Translations under genes and position numbers: made by a program
Assembly: GCF_950295315.1 (NCBI RefSeq)
Contig: NC_080179.1
Span: 70,244,615-70,308,614 of the forward strand
Source of the DNA: Erinaceus europaeus
Taxonomy: Eukaryota > Chordata > Mammalia > Eulipotyphla > Erinaceidae
Direction of reading: 5' to 3'
DNA: 64,000 bases
Shown here: positions 20,220 through 31,104 of the stretch, piece after piece
Position numbering within the stretch: position 1 is the first letter of the stretch
Layout: the number at the start of each line of letters is the position of its first letter
Notes under the pieces: generated by a model
What the model was told of the DNA's origin: nothing
Seen by the model: only the letters and a program-made list of their open reading frames with translations
Databases searched by the model: none

Positions 20220-23200
20220 AGCAATATATTAACAGCAACACAGTCATAGTAGGGGACTTCAACACACCACTTTCATCTTGACAGATCATCCAAGCAGAAA
20301 ATCAATAAAGAAAAGAGGGAGCTAAATGAGGAGATAGATAAACTAGAACTATTGGACACTTTCAGAGTGATTCATCCCAAGAAACTAGAATACACATTTT
20401 ACTCAAATCCATATGGGTCATTCTCAAAGATAGACCATATGTTAGGCCACAAAGACAGCATCAGCAAATTCAAGGGCATTGAAATCATCCCAAGCATCTT
20501 CTCAGACAACAGTGGAATTAAACTAACACTTAATAATCAACAAAAGATTAGTAATAGTCCCAAAATGTGGAAACTCAACAGTACACTTCTTAACAACTAC
20601 TGGGTGAAAGAGGAAATAAAGAAAGAAATCAAAATGTTTCAAGAGTTCAAAGAAAATGAAGACACAAGCTATTAACATATTTGGGACACAGCTAAAGCAG
20701 TCCTAAGAGGGAAGTTCATAGCCATACAAGCACACATTAGGAAAAAAAAAAAAAAAAGCACAAGTAAACAGCCTAACTGCACATCTTAAAGACATAGAAG
20801 AAGAAAAACAAAGGAACCCTAAATCCACCAGAAGGACAGAAATCACTAAAGTTAGGGCAGAAATAAATAACATTGGAAATAAGAAAATCATACAAAAGAT
20901 CAACAAAAGCAAATGTTGGTTCTTCAAAAGAGTGAACAAAATGGACAAACCTTTAGCCAGACTCACAAAAAAAAAAAAAAAAGGAAGAAGACCCAAATAA
21001 ATTGGATCCTAAATGAAAGAGGAGATATCACCACAGACACTGCAGAAATTCAGCATATCATGCTAGATTTCTATGAACAACTATATGCCACAAAGCTAGA
21101 GAACCGGGAAGAAATGGATGATTTCCTAGATACCTATGAACTTCCAAAATTAAGTAAAGAGGAACTAGATAACATGAACAGGCCCATCACAGCTAATGAA
21201 ATTGAAACAGTTATCAAAAACTTTCCCAAAAATAAAAGTCCTAGACCAGATGGTTTTACAAATGAATTCTACAAAACCTTCAAGGAAGAGTTAATACCTA
21301 TACTTTTAAAAGTCTTCCAGAAGATTGAAGACACTGGAATACTCCCTTCTAGCTTCTATTAAGCCAACATCACTTTGATACCAAAGGCAGACAGGGACAC
21401 AACCAAAAAAGATAACTACGAAACAGTATCTCTGAAAAAAATATATGCTAAAATATTGAACAAAATTCTAGCCAGCCAGATACAGGAGTATATTAAAAAT
21501 ATTGTTCATGATGACCAAGTGGGGTTTATCCGAGGCATGCAAGATTGGTTTAATATACGTAAATCCATCAACATGATCCACCACATCAATAAAAGCAAGA
21601 CACAATAGATGCAGAGAAAGCCTTTGACAAAATATATCCCTGTATGATCAAAATGCTACAAAAGATGGGAATAGATGGAAAATTCCTAGTGGAGTCTATA
21701 TATAGCATACCTACAGCCAACATCATACTCAATGGTGAAAAATTGGAAGCATTTCCCCTCAGATAAGGTACTAGACAGGGCTGCCCACTATCACCATTAC
21801 TATTCAACATAGTGTTGGAAGTTCTTGCCATAGCAATCAGGCAGGAGCAAGGAATTAAAGGCATACATATTGGAAGAATAGAAGTCAAGCTCTCCCTATC
21901 TGCAAATGACATGATAGTATACATATAAAAACCTAAGGAATCCAGCAAGAAGCTTTTGGAAATCATCAGGCAATACAGTTAGGTGTCAGGCTACAAATTT
22001 AACATTCAAAAGTCAGTGGCATTCCTCTATGCAAACACTAAGTTAGAAGAAGATGAAATCCAGAAATCAATTCCCTTTACTATAGCAACAAAAACAATAA
22101 AATATCTAGGAGTAAACCTAATCAAAGAAGTGAAAGACTTGTATACTGAAAATTATGCATCACTACTCAAGGAAATTGAAAAAGACACAAAGAAGTGGAA
22201 AGATATTCCATGTTCATGGGTTACAAGAATTAACATCATCAAAATGAATATACTACCCAGAGCAATCTACAGATTTAATGCTATCCCCATCAAGATCCCA
22301 ACCACATTTTTTAGGAGAATAGAACAAATGCTACAAATATTTATCTGAGACCAGAAAAGACCTAGAATTGCCAAAACAATATGAGAAGAAAGAATAGAAC
22401 TGGAGGCATCACACTCCCAGATCTCAAATTGTATTATAGGGCCATTGTCATCAAAACTGCTTGGCACTGGAACACGAATAGACACACTGACCAGTGGAAT
22501 AGAATTGAGAACCCAGAAGTAAGCCCACACACCTATGGATGTCTAATCTTTGACAAAGGTGCCCAGACTATTAAATGAGGAAAGCAGAGTCTGTCTCTTC
22601 AACAAGTGGTATTGAAAAAAATGGTTGAAACATGCAGAAGAATGAAACTGAACTGCTATATTTTACCAAATACAAAAGTAAATTCCAAGTGGATTAAGGA
22701 CTTGGATGTTAGACCAGAAACTATCAGATACTTAGGGGAAAATATTGGCAGAACTCTTTTCTGCATAAATTTTAAAGACATCTTCAATGAGGCGATTCCA
22801 ATTACAAAGAAGATTAAGACAAGCATAAACCTATGGGACTACATTAAATTAAAAAGCTTCTGCACAGCAAAAGAAACCATTACTCTAACCAAGAGACCCC
22901 TCACAGAATGGGAGAAGATCTTTACATGCTCTAACCATTACTCTAACCAAGAGACCCCTCACAGAATGGGAGAAGATCTTTACATGCCATACATCAGACA
23001 AGAGGCTAATAACCAAAATATATAAAAAGCTTGCCAAACTCAACAACAAGAAAACAAATAACCCCATCCAAAAGTGGGGAGAGGACCTGGACAGAATATT
23101 CACCACAGAAGAGATCCAAAAGGCTGAGAAACACATGGAAAAATGCTCCAAGTCTCTGATTGTCAGAGAAATGCAAATAAGGACAACAGTGAGATACCAC

Positions 23201-23599
23201 TTCACTCCTGTGAGAATGTCATACATCAGAAAAGGTAACAGCAGCAAATGCTGGAGAAGTTGTGGGGTCAAAGGAACCCTCCTACACTGCTGATGGGAAT
23301 GTAAATTGGTCCAACCACTGTGGAGAACAGTCTGGAGAACTCTCAGAAGGCTAGAAATGGACCTACCCTATGACCCTGCAATTCCTCTCCTGGGAATATA
23401 TCCTAAGGAACCCAACACACCCATCCAGAAAGATCTGTGTGCACATATGTTCTTAGTAGCACGATCTGTAATAGCCAAAACCTGGAAGCAACCCAGGTGT
23501 CCAACAACAGATGAGTGGCTGAGCAAGTTGTGGTCTATATACTCAGCTATAAAAAATGGTGACTTCACCGTTTTTCAGCCGATCTTGGATGGGCCTTGA
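20220..23599 (+). pseudogene. L1 ORF2 (endonuclease/reverse transcriptase), broken
   Basis: ORF2 nicks target DNA and reverse-transcribes RNA at the nick. Here the coding sequence survives as separate frames: 20352-20675 (endonuclease), 20913-21362 and 21375-21608 (reverse transcriptase start), an interrupted stretch 21608-21980, then 21983-22348, 22381-22578, 22606-23025 and 23306-23599 (C-terminal region with DPAIPLLGIYPK). GDFN and [11 protein letters not shown] endonuclease motifs are visible. The usual SDH triad reads SDN (His changed), and the (F/Y)ADD active site reads SAND, losing the first Asp. Stops interrupt the frame near 20281, 20673, 21360, 21606 and 22347. Certainly inactive. 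Confidence 0.92.
22876..22991. repeat. 58-bp tandem duplication inside L1 ORF2
   Basis: Two adjacent 58-base units (22876-22933 and 22934-22991) with almost identical sequence. 58 is not a multiple of three, so it adds a frameshift. Confidence 0.93.
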
Positions 23600-24010
23600 A
23601 AAATTCATGTTAAGTGAAATAAGTCAGAAACAGGAGGATGAATATGGGATGATCTCACTCTCAGGCCGAAGTTGAAAAACAAAATCAGAAGAGAAAACAC
23701 AAGTAGAACCTGAACTGGAATTGGTGTATTGCACCAAAGTAAAAGACTGTGGGGGGTGGGTAGGGAGAATACAGGTCCATGAAGAGGACCTAGTGGGGGT
23801 TGTATTGTTATGTGGAAAACTGGGGAATGTTATGCATGTACAAACTATTGTATTTACTGTCAAATGTAAAACATTAATTCCCCAATAAAGAAATTAAAAT
23901 AAATTTTAAAAATTTAAAAATAAAACATTCTCTGCAAGAATAAGACAAAGTAGACTTAATAGCATGGTAGATACATTTCATTCTAAGGTGTTTGTTTGTT
24001 TGTTTTGTAA

Positions 24011-24200
24011 AGGGCCAAGTGGTGGCACACCCAGAAGAGGACACAGGTTACCATTTTCACAGACCCAAATTCAAGTCCAAGGCCAATTCCCCACCTGCAG
24101 TAAAGAAACATCATGAATGGTGAACTCTCAAATACTTGATGGACACTACTTGTACTTTAAAGTCTGTCTCCTTCTCCTCTTCAGACTCCCCCTCCTTTTT
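24011..24200 (+). mobile_element. old SINE
   Basis: 'GGGCCAAGTGGTGGCACACC' head, AATTCAAGTCC B box, CCCCACCTGCAG centre, CT-rich body. Confidence 0.75.
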
Positions 24201-24207
24201 ATATAGA

Positions 24208-24208
<1 letters not shown>

Positions 24209-24245
<37 letters not shown>
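24209..24245. repeat. (GA)n microsatellite
   Basis: Pure GA run after the SINE body. Confidence 0.95.
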
Positions 24246-24251
<6 letters not shown>

Positions 24252-24269
24252 TCAAGTTAAGTATTTTGC

Positions 24270-25190
24270 CAGCCCAAAAGATTTCTTCAGAAAATCATTT
24301 GAAAATGTGTCATTGTCTTCTTGTCTTAGAATCCCACACACACACCCCTTTAATTCTTAAGCACACTTGCAACAGGTCACTGCCTTGGGAGGTTGCTAAC
24401 TGTGCACTAAGCAATGGTCCTTGTTGGCTTTCACTGCACTCTTCAATGTTTTGTTAATTTCAAGGTGCAAAGATGTCAACTGGATCAGGAAAGATTACAT
24501 TCATTTAAAAGTAACAACAACAGCAACAACAACAAAAGGATTTCTAGAAGCCTTGAGCACAAAGCTGATTGTTGTTGGTTTTTCTCCCATATAATAAGAA
24601 ATCTGAATCAAATCAATCTGGGACCTTTACAGGTATGCTGTCAATGACCCAGATTCTCCCTTCTTGCTCTGTCATCCTCTGATGCTGCTTAATAAGTTTT
24701 ACAGCTTAAAAAAAAAAAAAGGGAGAAGAATGAGGGAAATATGTTAGATCCTCAGTCTCACAGCATATTCCAAGCAAGGGAAAAAAAAAAAAAAGACTTG
24801 AAAAATTTAAAAAAGGGTAATACCCTTGCCAAAAACTGAAAAGATTATCATAAATCCTATTTTAATCTCATTACAACTGCTGTAATAAGTGATAGTGTCT
24901 AGTTATTCCAAAAAGTGATATTTTTCAGCAAGACATATAACTCCTCAAAGGTTGGCCCAGCTCCCACCTCACTGGGGCAGGGGCAGTGGGGAGCTTCAGT
25001 ACTGTCATCTAATTTCCTCTCTCCCTCTATCTTTCTGTCTCTGTCTCTCTCTTTATATCAGACAATGTCACTCTGGAACAGTTAAGCCCCTCAAATGACC
25101 CACCCACCCCACCCCCAAGAAAAAATAATACCAGGGTAGAGCAAAGAAGATTGTATAGCAGTAGCACACAGAATTTGCATTCAAAAAAAT
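24270..25190. other. mostly unassigned DNA
   Basis: Poly(A) runs at about 24709 and 24781. A CT-rich SINE body fragment is likely at about 24975-25060. No gene found. Confidence 0.4.
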
Positions 25191-25194
25191 TCTC

Positions 25195-25470
25195 GCAAGT
25201 CGGGTGGTAGCGCAGTGGGTTAAGCGCACGTGGCGCAAATCACAAGGACCCAGATTGGAGCCCCCGGCTCCCCACCTGCAGGGGAATTGCTTCATAAGCG
25301 GTGAAGCAGGTCTGCAGGTGTCTCTTTCTCTCTTCCTCTCTGTCTTCCCCTCCTCTCTCCATTTCTCTCTGTCCTGTCCAACAATGACAATATCAATAAC
25401 AACAACAATAACTACAACAACAATAAAAAAACAATAAAGGCAACAAAACGGAAAATAAATAAGTATATAT
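25195..25470 (+). mobile_element. ERI-type SINE
   Basis: 'GTCGGGTGGTAGCGCAGTGG', CGCACGTGGCGCAAATCAC, CCTGCAGG centre, CT-rich body and ACAACAATAA tail. AAAATTCT near both ends is a possible target duplication. Confidence 0.93.
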
Positions 25471-25479
25471 ATATTTTTT

Positions 25480-25895
25480 AAAATTCTGTTTGTTCCCAGA
25501 GCCACCACTACAGCTGAGGTTCACTGTCCAATCAGTAAGTCCCCAAAACCAATCTTTTCTTTGTCCCAAAGAAAAGCAATCCCCAAAACCAATCTGACAC
25601 AGCTAAAGGCACAACTCAACTCTTACTGTCACAAACCTTGGGTTTTTGCTTGATATCTCTAGGGCTTAGGCTCTTCATCTGCATATGAGAGGGGTAATCA
25701 CATCGCACCTCATACATCTGTCAAGGCTTCACACGTGGACATCGTGAGCAGTGTACTAGACCAACCACCACTAAAAGAGCATTAGCAAAAATTGTGAACA
25801 CCAGTATAACTGAGAAGCTCAAAGTTCCACTGCACACCATCTCCACACTCCTACCATCCCTCATGCAATTCTCAAAACTTTTTCCTAGAAACACT
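25480..25895. other. unassigned DNA with a 15-bp repeat
   Basis: CCCCAAAACCAATCT occurs at 25541-25555 and 25581-25595, 40 bases apart. No gene found. Confidence 0.45.
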
Positions 25896-25902
25896 CAAGA
25901 GG

Positions 25903-26112
25903 GGCCCGGGGGGTGGCTCACCTGGTTGAGCAACATGTTACAGTGTGCAAGGACTGAGGTTCAAGCCCTCGAACCCCACCTGCAGGGTAAAGCTTCACAA
26001 GTGGTGAAGCAGGGCTGCAGGTATCTCTCTGTCTCTCTCCCTCTCTAACACCCTCTTCCTTCTCGACTTCTGGCTGTGTCTATCCAAATAAATAAATAAA
26101 GATAATTTTTTT
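25903..26112 (+). mobile_element. SINE (GGTGG-type)
   Basis: GGCCCGGGGGGTGGCTCACC head, GGTTCAAGCCCTCG B box, CCTGCAGGGTAAAGC centre and AAATAAAGATAA tail. Confidence 0.92.
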
Positions 26113-26140
26113 AAAAAAATGAAAGAAAAAAATGTTTTTG

Positions 26141-26450
26141 GTGGGGTCAGGCGGTGGTGCACCCACCACTCAAGTGAGCACAAACATTACCATATGTAAG
26201 ACCCGAGTTCAAGCCTCCACACCCCCTCTGCAGGGGCCAAGCTTCATGAGCCGTGAGGCAGTTCTGCAAGCATCTATCTATCTCCTTCTCTATCTCTGCC
26301 TCTCCTCTCAATTTCTCCCTGTTCTATCAATAAAATAGAAAGAAAAAAGGGGGGATGGGAATAGCTACCAGGAGTGGTGGATCCATACTGCTGGCACCAG
26401 GCCATAACGATAATCCTGGCAACAATAAAAAAATAATAATAAGTAAACAA
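26141..26450 (+). mobile_element. SINE with long tail module
   Basis: GGTCAGGCGGTGGTGCACCC head, GAGTTCAAGCC B box, CT-rich body, then the tail module 'CCAGGAGTGGTGGATCC ... AATCCTGGCAACAA'. It shows the GGTGG-type head joined to the tail also found in the ERI type. Confidence 0.9.
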
Positions 26451-26454
26451 AAAT

Positions 26455-26762
26455 TTTTGGTCACTAGGGTTATGGTTAGACTTCAATGCTTGCACTGCTC
26501 CACCATTTTCAGAGGGTATTTATTCCCTTTCTCTTTCTTTTCACATTGGGTGAGAGATAGGGAGGTGGGGAAAGAGGGAGAGGGGGCAAGAGAGAGAGAG
26601 AGGACAGGTAAATGGAGAGAGACAGAGAAAGGAGACAGCATCTGCGGCACTGCTCTGTCATTCATGAAGCTTGCCCCTTGCGGGTGGGGACCTGGATCTA
26701 TCTGGTCCCTCACACATGGTAATATCTGCACTCTGCTAATGCACAACCACCCAGCCCAGGCA
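26455..26762 (-). mobile_element. SINE, antisense, older
   Basis: Tail complement 'CACTAGGGTTATGGTTAG', GA-rich body (26540-26640), GCGGGTGGGGACCTGG centre, and head complement CAACCACCCAGCCC. Confidence 0.85.
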
Positions 26763-26849
26763 CTCAAAAGTTTGACTCACAAATTTTCACCATATTGCCA
26801 TCAGAGGTGGAGCAGGAATGGCAGGCAAAATGTTTGAAGGAGTGAAAAA

Positions 26850-27120
26850 GGCATAAAACTCCCAGTTACGAGCAAATGTCACGAAGATACAATGTACGGG
26901 GGAAAAGGCTACAGATATGTATTGTGCTGGGTATTTGAAACTTGCTAAAGGAGTAGCTATTAAAAGTTCTCATTGCAGAGAAATTCTTGGCTGCAACTAT
27001 GATATTGATGGAGGATAGCTAGACGCATTGTAGTGATCATTTTGCAATGAACACAGATAACAAACCATTGCACTCCACTACACACCCAAAACTAATACTG
27101 TGTTATGGATCATAACAGAA
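26850..27120 (+). mobile_element. old L1 3' end
   Basis: 'TGTAGTGATCATTTTGCAAT', then 'AACAAACCATTGCACTCC' and 'CACACCCAAAACTAATACTG' resemble the 3' UTR of older mammalian L1s. Confidence 0.5.
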
Positions 27121-27133
27121 AATTTTACTTTGA

Positions 27134-27350
27134 GGGGCCAGGTGGTAGCACACCTAATTGGGCACACATGTTACAATGCACAGAGACCCAGGTTCAAGCC
27201 CCCAGTTCCCACCTGCAGGGGGAAAGCTTTCCAAGTGGTGAAGCAGGGCTGCAGGTGTCTCTCTGTCTCTTGCCCTCTCTATGACCTAATTCCCTCTCAA
27301 TTTCTGGCTGTCTCTATCCAATAAAGAAATAAACAGTTTAAAAAATTAAA
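27134..27350 (+). mobile_element. SINE (GGTGG-type)
   Basis: GGGCCAGGTGGTAGCACACC, GGTTCAAGCCCCC, CACCTGCAGGGGGAAAGC, 'TTTCTGGCTGTCTCTATCC' and AATAAAGAAATAAA tail. Confidence 0.93.
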
Positions 27351-27369
27351 AAAACATTAAAAATAATAA

Positions 27370-27955
27370 AGAAAATTTTTCTTGAAACAAACATAAACAA
27401 AAAAACTTTCACCATCTAGAGAGATCTGCCCCCCTCTTCCTAAGGACTCTACCAGGAATCATTCTCAGTGGCATCCAGTCTTTTGTTTAACAGAATAAAA
27501 AGGCCGGGTGTGTGCTTTCTGGCTTTTACAATAAGAGTTGGCAAGCACCTGGGGAAACAGTGTCCAAGAATCTGAACCACAAAGCAATCAAAATGGAAAC
27601 TTAACTTCATTAGAATTCTTTTGACCACCTGAATGCTTTTCTCCCTGCATGAAAGCAAAGCAGAATAAGCCACAGAGGCATGAGGCTGGCAGAAGTAGAA
27701 ACATAAAGAGTGTTATATTAACCATAAATTGGCAACTAAAAGTCAACCACCCCCAACCAGACTGTACCAAGCAGAGCTAGCATTCACTCCCAGAGAAATG
27801 GGATTCAGCTAAGACTATTCCAGAAGATGTCCCAGTGCCAAACAGATCCAGTGCTCGCCAACTCACAGGCAGCCCCAGATCCCTCAGGAGGAATGGTTTT
27901 TCACAGCGCTGGGCAGTGGGAGATGGAAACAAATGATTACACTAACACAGAGATG
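27370..27955. other. unassigned DNA
   Basis: No gene or repeat recognised. Confidence 0.4.
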
Positions 27956-28167
27956 AGTCACTTCCACAAGCTTGCAGTGGCTACCCAATAGAGTGCACAT
28001 GCACCCGTGTGGAAGGGCCTAGATTCAAGTCTCTGGTTCCCACCTGCAGGGGAGAAGCTTCACAAGCAGTGGAACAGTGCTGCAGATATTTTCTCCTTTT
28101 TTTCTGCATCTCACTCTGTCTCTGTCTCCTCTCCCTGTCACTTATACTCTAGAGAAAGTAAATGGGG

Positions 28168-28382
28168 GAGCCAGGCGGTGGTGCAGCTGGTTAAGTGCAC
28201 ATATTACAATCCACAAGGACTGGGGTTCAAGCCCCTGGTCCCCACCTACAGAGGGAAAGTTTCACAAGTGGTTAAGCAGGGCTGCAGGTGTCTCTCTCTT
28301 TCTCTATCTCCCCCTCCGCTCTCAATTTCTCTCTGTCTCTATCTAATAATAAAATAGATAGATAGATAAAATTTATTGTAAA
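28168..28382 (+). mobile_element. SINE inserted in an older SINE
   Basis: CCAGGCGGTGGTGCAGCTGG head, GGTTCAAGCCCC, 'TCAATTTCTCTCTGTCTC' and (ATAG)n tail. Flanked by AAAGTAAATGGGG at 28155-28167 and 28383-28395. Confidence 0.93.
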
Positions 28383-28395
28383 AAAGTAAATGGGG

Positions 28396-28529
28396 TTGGG
28401 GGAGGGGCTCTTTTCTCTCTCTCTCTTTTTCTCTCTCTCTCTCAGGTCTGTATGCCTTTAAAGCATGTGTTTTCCTCTTTCTGTCCCTGCTTTGTTTCAA
28501 TAAACGCTTATCTCCCTGGGGAAAAAAAA
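28396..28529 (+). mobile_element. 134-bp poly(A) retrocopy of an unknown RNA
   Basis: A non-SINE segment with a CT-rich run, an AATAAA signal at 28499-28504 and an untemplated-looking poly(A) starting about 17 bases later, the normal distance for a polyadenylated RNA. Flanked by AAAGTAAATGGGG (28383-28395) and AAAGTAAATAGGG (28530-28542, one difference). The sequence 'TGTTTCAATAAACGC' resembles the R region of a retroviral LTR, but no parent element is visible here. Confidence 0.7.
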
Positions 28530-28606
28530 AAAGTAAATAGGGAAAAACTCATCGCCATGAAAGGTGAAGTCATACAGATACTGAACCCCAGCAATAAACC
28601 CAGTGG

Positions 28607-28609
28607 CAA

Positions 28610-28680
<71 letters not shown>

Positions 28681-28711
28681 GAAGGAAGGAAGGAAGGAAG
28701 GAAGGAAGGAA

Positions 28712-28752
<41 letters not shown>

Positions 28753-28757
28753 GAAGG
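28607..28757. repeat. (AAAG)n/(GGAA)n microsatellite
   Basis: AAAG units, then a central block of GGAA units (28680-28715), then AAAG again, as an extension of the older SINE's A-rich tail. The Lys/Arg- or Phe/Leu-only frames across it are not genes. Confidence 0.97.
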
Positions 28758-28759
28758 CT

Positions 28760-29387
28760 TCCCTTCAGTATTTCATATAACGCTGGTGCTTTCCTTTCCT
28801 GCCTCCTTCCTGAGGCCAGAGCTATGATTTCTTTCTCCCTCTGTATCTCACTAACCACCCACCAGTTCCAACCTTGTGTTTTGAGCACATTGAGTATCCA
28901 ATAAATATTGACTATATAGATAAAAGGCCAATAATCCAAAGACCACTGTGAGTATGATCCTTGCAGGCTGCTTACCTCTGGAAGAGATCTCTGCTTCTAC
29001 ATGCCAAGTCCAAAACAGGATTAGCTACAGCCTCCAAGGGCACAATGCAGGACCACAGCCAGAAGAATCTTGGCACCAACTTCAGCCTTCAACATCCCTG
29101 GGACTTCATGTTGGAAGCCAGACAGCAAATCCCTACCAAGAGCGAAGACCAGTCATTATCTTATGAGACCCTCAAGGATGCAGGTAGAAGGAATGCCAGG
29201 TTGGCTCAGCTGTTTGGAACCCTTCAAAGCCTCCTCTCCCTGATTTGTCAGGTTAATCACAGCTGCCTAAATCCTTCTAAAAGTGGGAAATGGAAGCATG
29301 GCAGCTCTGTTCCATTACCCATTAGGCATACATCCTATTTGGATTTCCAGCCCAGGAGATAAAGAGAAGTGTCCATCCATGTCCCTT
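28760..29387. other. unassigned DNA
   Basis: A 133-codon frame (28961-29362) crosses here. It has no recognised domain and no splice support, and is overlapped by another frame of similar length, so I do not call a gene. Confidence 0.4.
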
Positions 29388-29401
29388 TAAAGTGCTAATG
29401 G

Positions 29402-29574
29402 ATGGGTGGGGGTGACAGCATAATGGTTATGCAAACAGACTCTCATGCCTGAGGCTCCTAAGTCCCACGTTCAATCCCCCGCACCACCATAAGCCAGAGC
29501 TGAGCAGTGCTCTGGTGTTTCTATGTGTGTGTCTCTCTCTCTGCATCTCTCTCAAAAATAAAAATAAAAATTAA
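29402..29574 (+). mobile_element. SINE (short form) with 14-bp target duplication
   Basis: 'GTGACAGCATAATGGTTATG', B box 'ACGTTCAATCCCC', GCACCACCATAAGCCAGAGC, CT-rich end, AAATAAAAAT tail. Flanked by TAAAGTGCTAATGG at 29388-29401 and 29575-29588. This short form has no CCTGCAGG centre and ends soon after the GCAGTGCTCTGG motif. Confidence 0.93.
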
Positions 29575-29825
29575 TAAAGTGCTAATGGAGACCTGTGTGA
29601 TTATCTCTATTCTCTCCATACCCAGGAAGCAACAGTCTTCCTCCGCAGTCTCCACACGTCCTGATCCTGTTACTTGCCTCCTGTGTGAATGACACATATT
29701 TCTGAGTCTCCTCTCTAGATTCTGAATATCCAATTAAGTGCATGTCTCTCTTGTAACAATCTGCATCCCGTGGTAACCTGGACATGACTCTTCTCTACCT
29801 AGGTGGACAGTCGATATACACTTTG

Positions 29826-29975
29826 GTTTATTTGTTTTTGTTTCTTCATTTGTTTGTTACCAGAGCACTGCTCAGCTCTGGTTTATGGTGGTACAGGGGA
29901 TTGAACTTGGGTCTTTGGAGCCTCAGGCAAGAGAGTCTTTTTGCATAACCATTTTGCTAACTCCCTTGCCTGGCA
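29826..29975 (-). mobile_element. SINE (short form), antisense
   Basis: Complement of GAGCAGTGCTCTGG, a GGTGGTACAGGGGATTGAAC B-box complement, and 'TTTTGCATAACCATTTTGCT'. Same family as 29402-29574. Confidence 0.9.
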
Positions 29976-30074
29976 TATTCATTTGGGCTATTGAGACTCT
30001 AGACATATTCTGATGCTTCCTGTATTCCTAGCTAAACAGTTTATGGTTGTTAAATATATATATATCAGCTCAAG

Positions 30075-30238
30075 AACTCACCTGGAAAGGTGTCTACTTT
30101 GATTTCACTGGACCCATGTTCAAGCCCAGTTCCTACCACACTGGAGGAGGCTTCAGTGTTGTGCTGCCATTCCCTTCTTCTTTCTGTCTTTTTATCTCAC
30201 TTTCTATTTGAAAAACCTGACCATGAGTATCAAAGCTT

Positions 30239-30240
<2 letters not shown>
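30075..30240 (+). mobile_element. old SINE
   Basis: CATGTTCAAGCCCAGTTCC and 'GGAGGCTTCAGTGTTGTG' match the old SINE type also seen at 33.6 kb and 49.0 kb. Confidence 0.65.

Positions 30241-30286
<46 letters not shown>
30241..30286. repeat. (GT)n microsatellite
   Basis: About 23 GT units following a SINE. Confidence 0.95.
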
Positions 30287-30288
<2 letters not shown>

Positions 30289-30430
30289 GTTGTTTTCCCA
30301 GCATTATTTATATTATTTATAAGAAGGCTCAAGTTTGTAACCAAACAAAAAGAGACACATCCACATATACTGGACTCGGGATGTAAGGACTCAAGAGAGA
30401 AAAAATATCAGCTTCTGTATATATCTGTCA

Positions 30431-30447
30431 CATACACACACACACAC

Positions 30448-30481
<34 letters not shown>
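30431..30481. repeat. (CA)n microsatellite, interrupted
   Basis: CA run with one GTA interruption. Confidence 0.93.
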
Positions 30482-30487
<6 letters not shown>

Positions 30488-30489
30488 AG

Positions 30490-30920
30490 TGGCTACATTT
30501 TAAGTCCACGACAAGCCTGGTGGCAGCAGCAATTTCAATTAAAAAAAAAAAAAAGCAATTTCCCAGTACAGAAGTGGTACTGATGTTTGCATCTCCACCC
30601 CGCGACAACTGTAGACCAGTTCTTAAACAGTTGGGGAGGGAGACACTGCTTCCACTGCTTTGCCTCTGACTTGGTACTCAGCCCACCCAAGGGTTCTGGA
30701 AATTGCTCCCATGTCCTTCCGATAAACTCTTTTTCTGATTAGTCACTCAGAGGCCAAGTCTCTGTGAGCAGATTGTTGCAGTGAATATCCTATCACACTG
30801 GTGTGTCGCTCCAAGACCTCCTATCCTAATTGTGATTATTTCAGATGCCTTGCCTTGAGTAAAGTCTAAACCTTTATTCAGGGGACAGCTCAGATTCCCA
30901 GATGGCTGTTGTGAAATGGT
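30490..30920. other. unassigned DNA
   Basis: No gene found. A-rich run at 30540. Confidence 0.4.
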
Positions 30921-30929
30921 GCGAGCTCT

Positions 30930-31008
30930 AGTCCAACCTCACCCAGCTAGCGAGCAAGCGGCAGAACTGAGACTTGGAATCAGATCTGCTTGCTCCTCTC
31001 ATTCTTTT
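30930..31008 (-). mobile_element. MIR fragment
   Basis: 'CCTCACCCAGCTAGCGAGC', GGCAGAACTGAGACTTGGAA and CAGATCTGCTTGCTCC follow the antisense 5' part of the mammalian MIR SINE (CACACAGCTAGTAAGTGGCAG type). Confidence 0.7.
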
Positions 31009-31104
31009 GCACAGATAAATTAGTCTCCCTTGAATTAGCAAGACAGATTAAGTGAGTGCTGCATCTGAATTTTCTTAAAGTAACTTCAATGTTATTCTCT
31101 TTTA

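Larger units (their letters stand above)
20096..23908 (+). mobile_element. 5'-truncated L1 (LINE-1), longest in the window
   Basis: Starts within the ORF2 endonuclease region and runs through the reverse transcriptase, C-terminal region and a short 3' UTR to CCCCAATAAAG and an A-rich tail. Probable target duplication AAAATTTAAAAA at 20084-20095 and 23909-23920, low complexity. The 3' UTR is shorter than the ~1 kb UTR type elsewhere in the window. A 58-bp tandem duplication lies at 22876-22991. Confidence 0.92.
27960..28606 (+). mobile_element. older SINE split by two later insertions
   Basis: Head and body at 27960-28154 ('AGTGGCTACCCAATAGAGTG', CCTGCAGGGGAGAAGC, CT-rich run). The rest, with the tail module 'GAACCCCAGCAATAAACC', lies at 28543-28606 and runs into the AAAG repeat. 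The two parts rejoin if the insertions at 28168-28382 and 28396-28529 and the extra AAAGTAAATGGGG copies are removed. Confidence 0.8.

Noticed and set aside
25068..25508. 146-codon antisense frame
   Set aside because: Most of it is the reverse strand of an ERI-type SINE. SINE bodies give repeated GERKTDTCRPASP-like peptides throughout the window.
26355..26837. 160-codon frame
   Set aside because: Spans the tail of one SINE and the antisense body of another; no host sequence.
28452..28939. Reading frames of ~145 codons on both strands over 28.5-28.9 kb
   Set aside because: Made by the AAAG/GGAA microsatellite, which is open in several frames and gives only Lys/Glu/Arg or Phe/Leu/Ser runs.
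28961..29362. 133-codon frame in non-repeat DNA
   Set aside because: No recognised domain, no splice or promoter context, and an overlapping frame of comparable quality on the same strand. Noted only as unassigned DNA.
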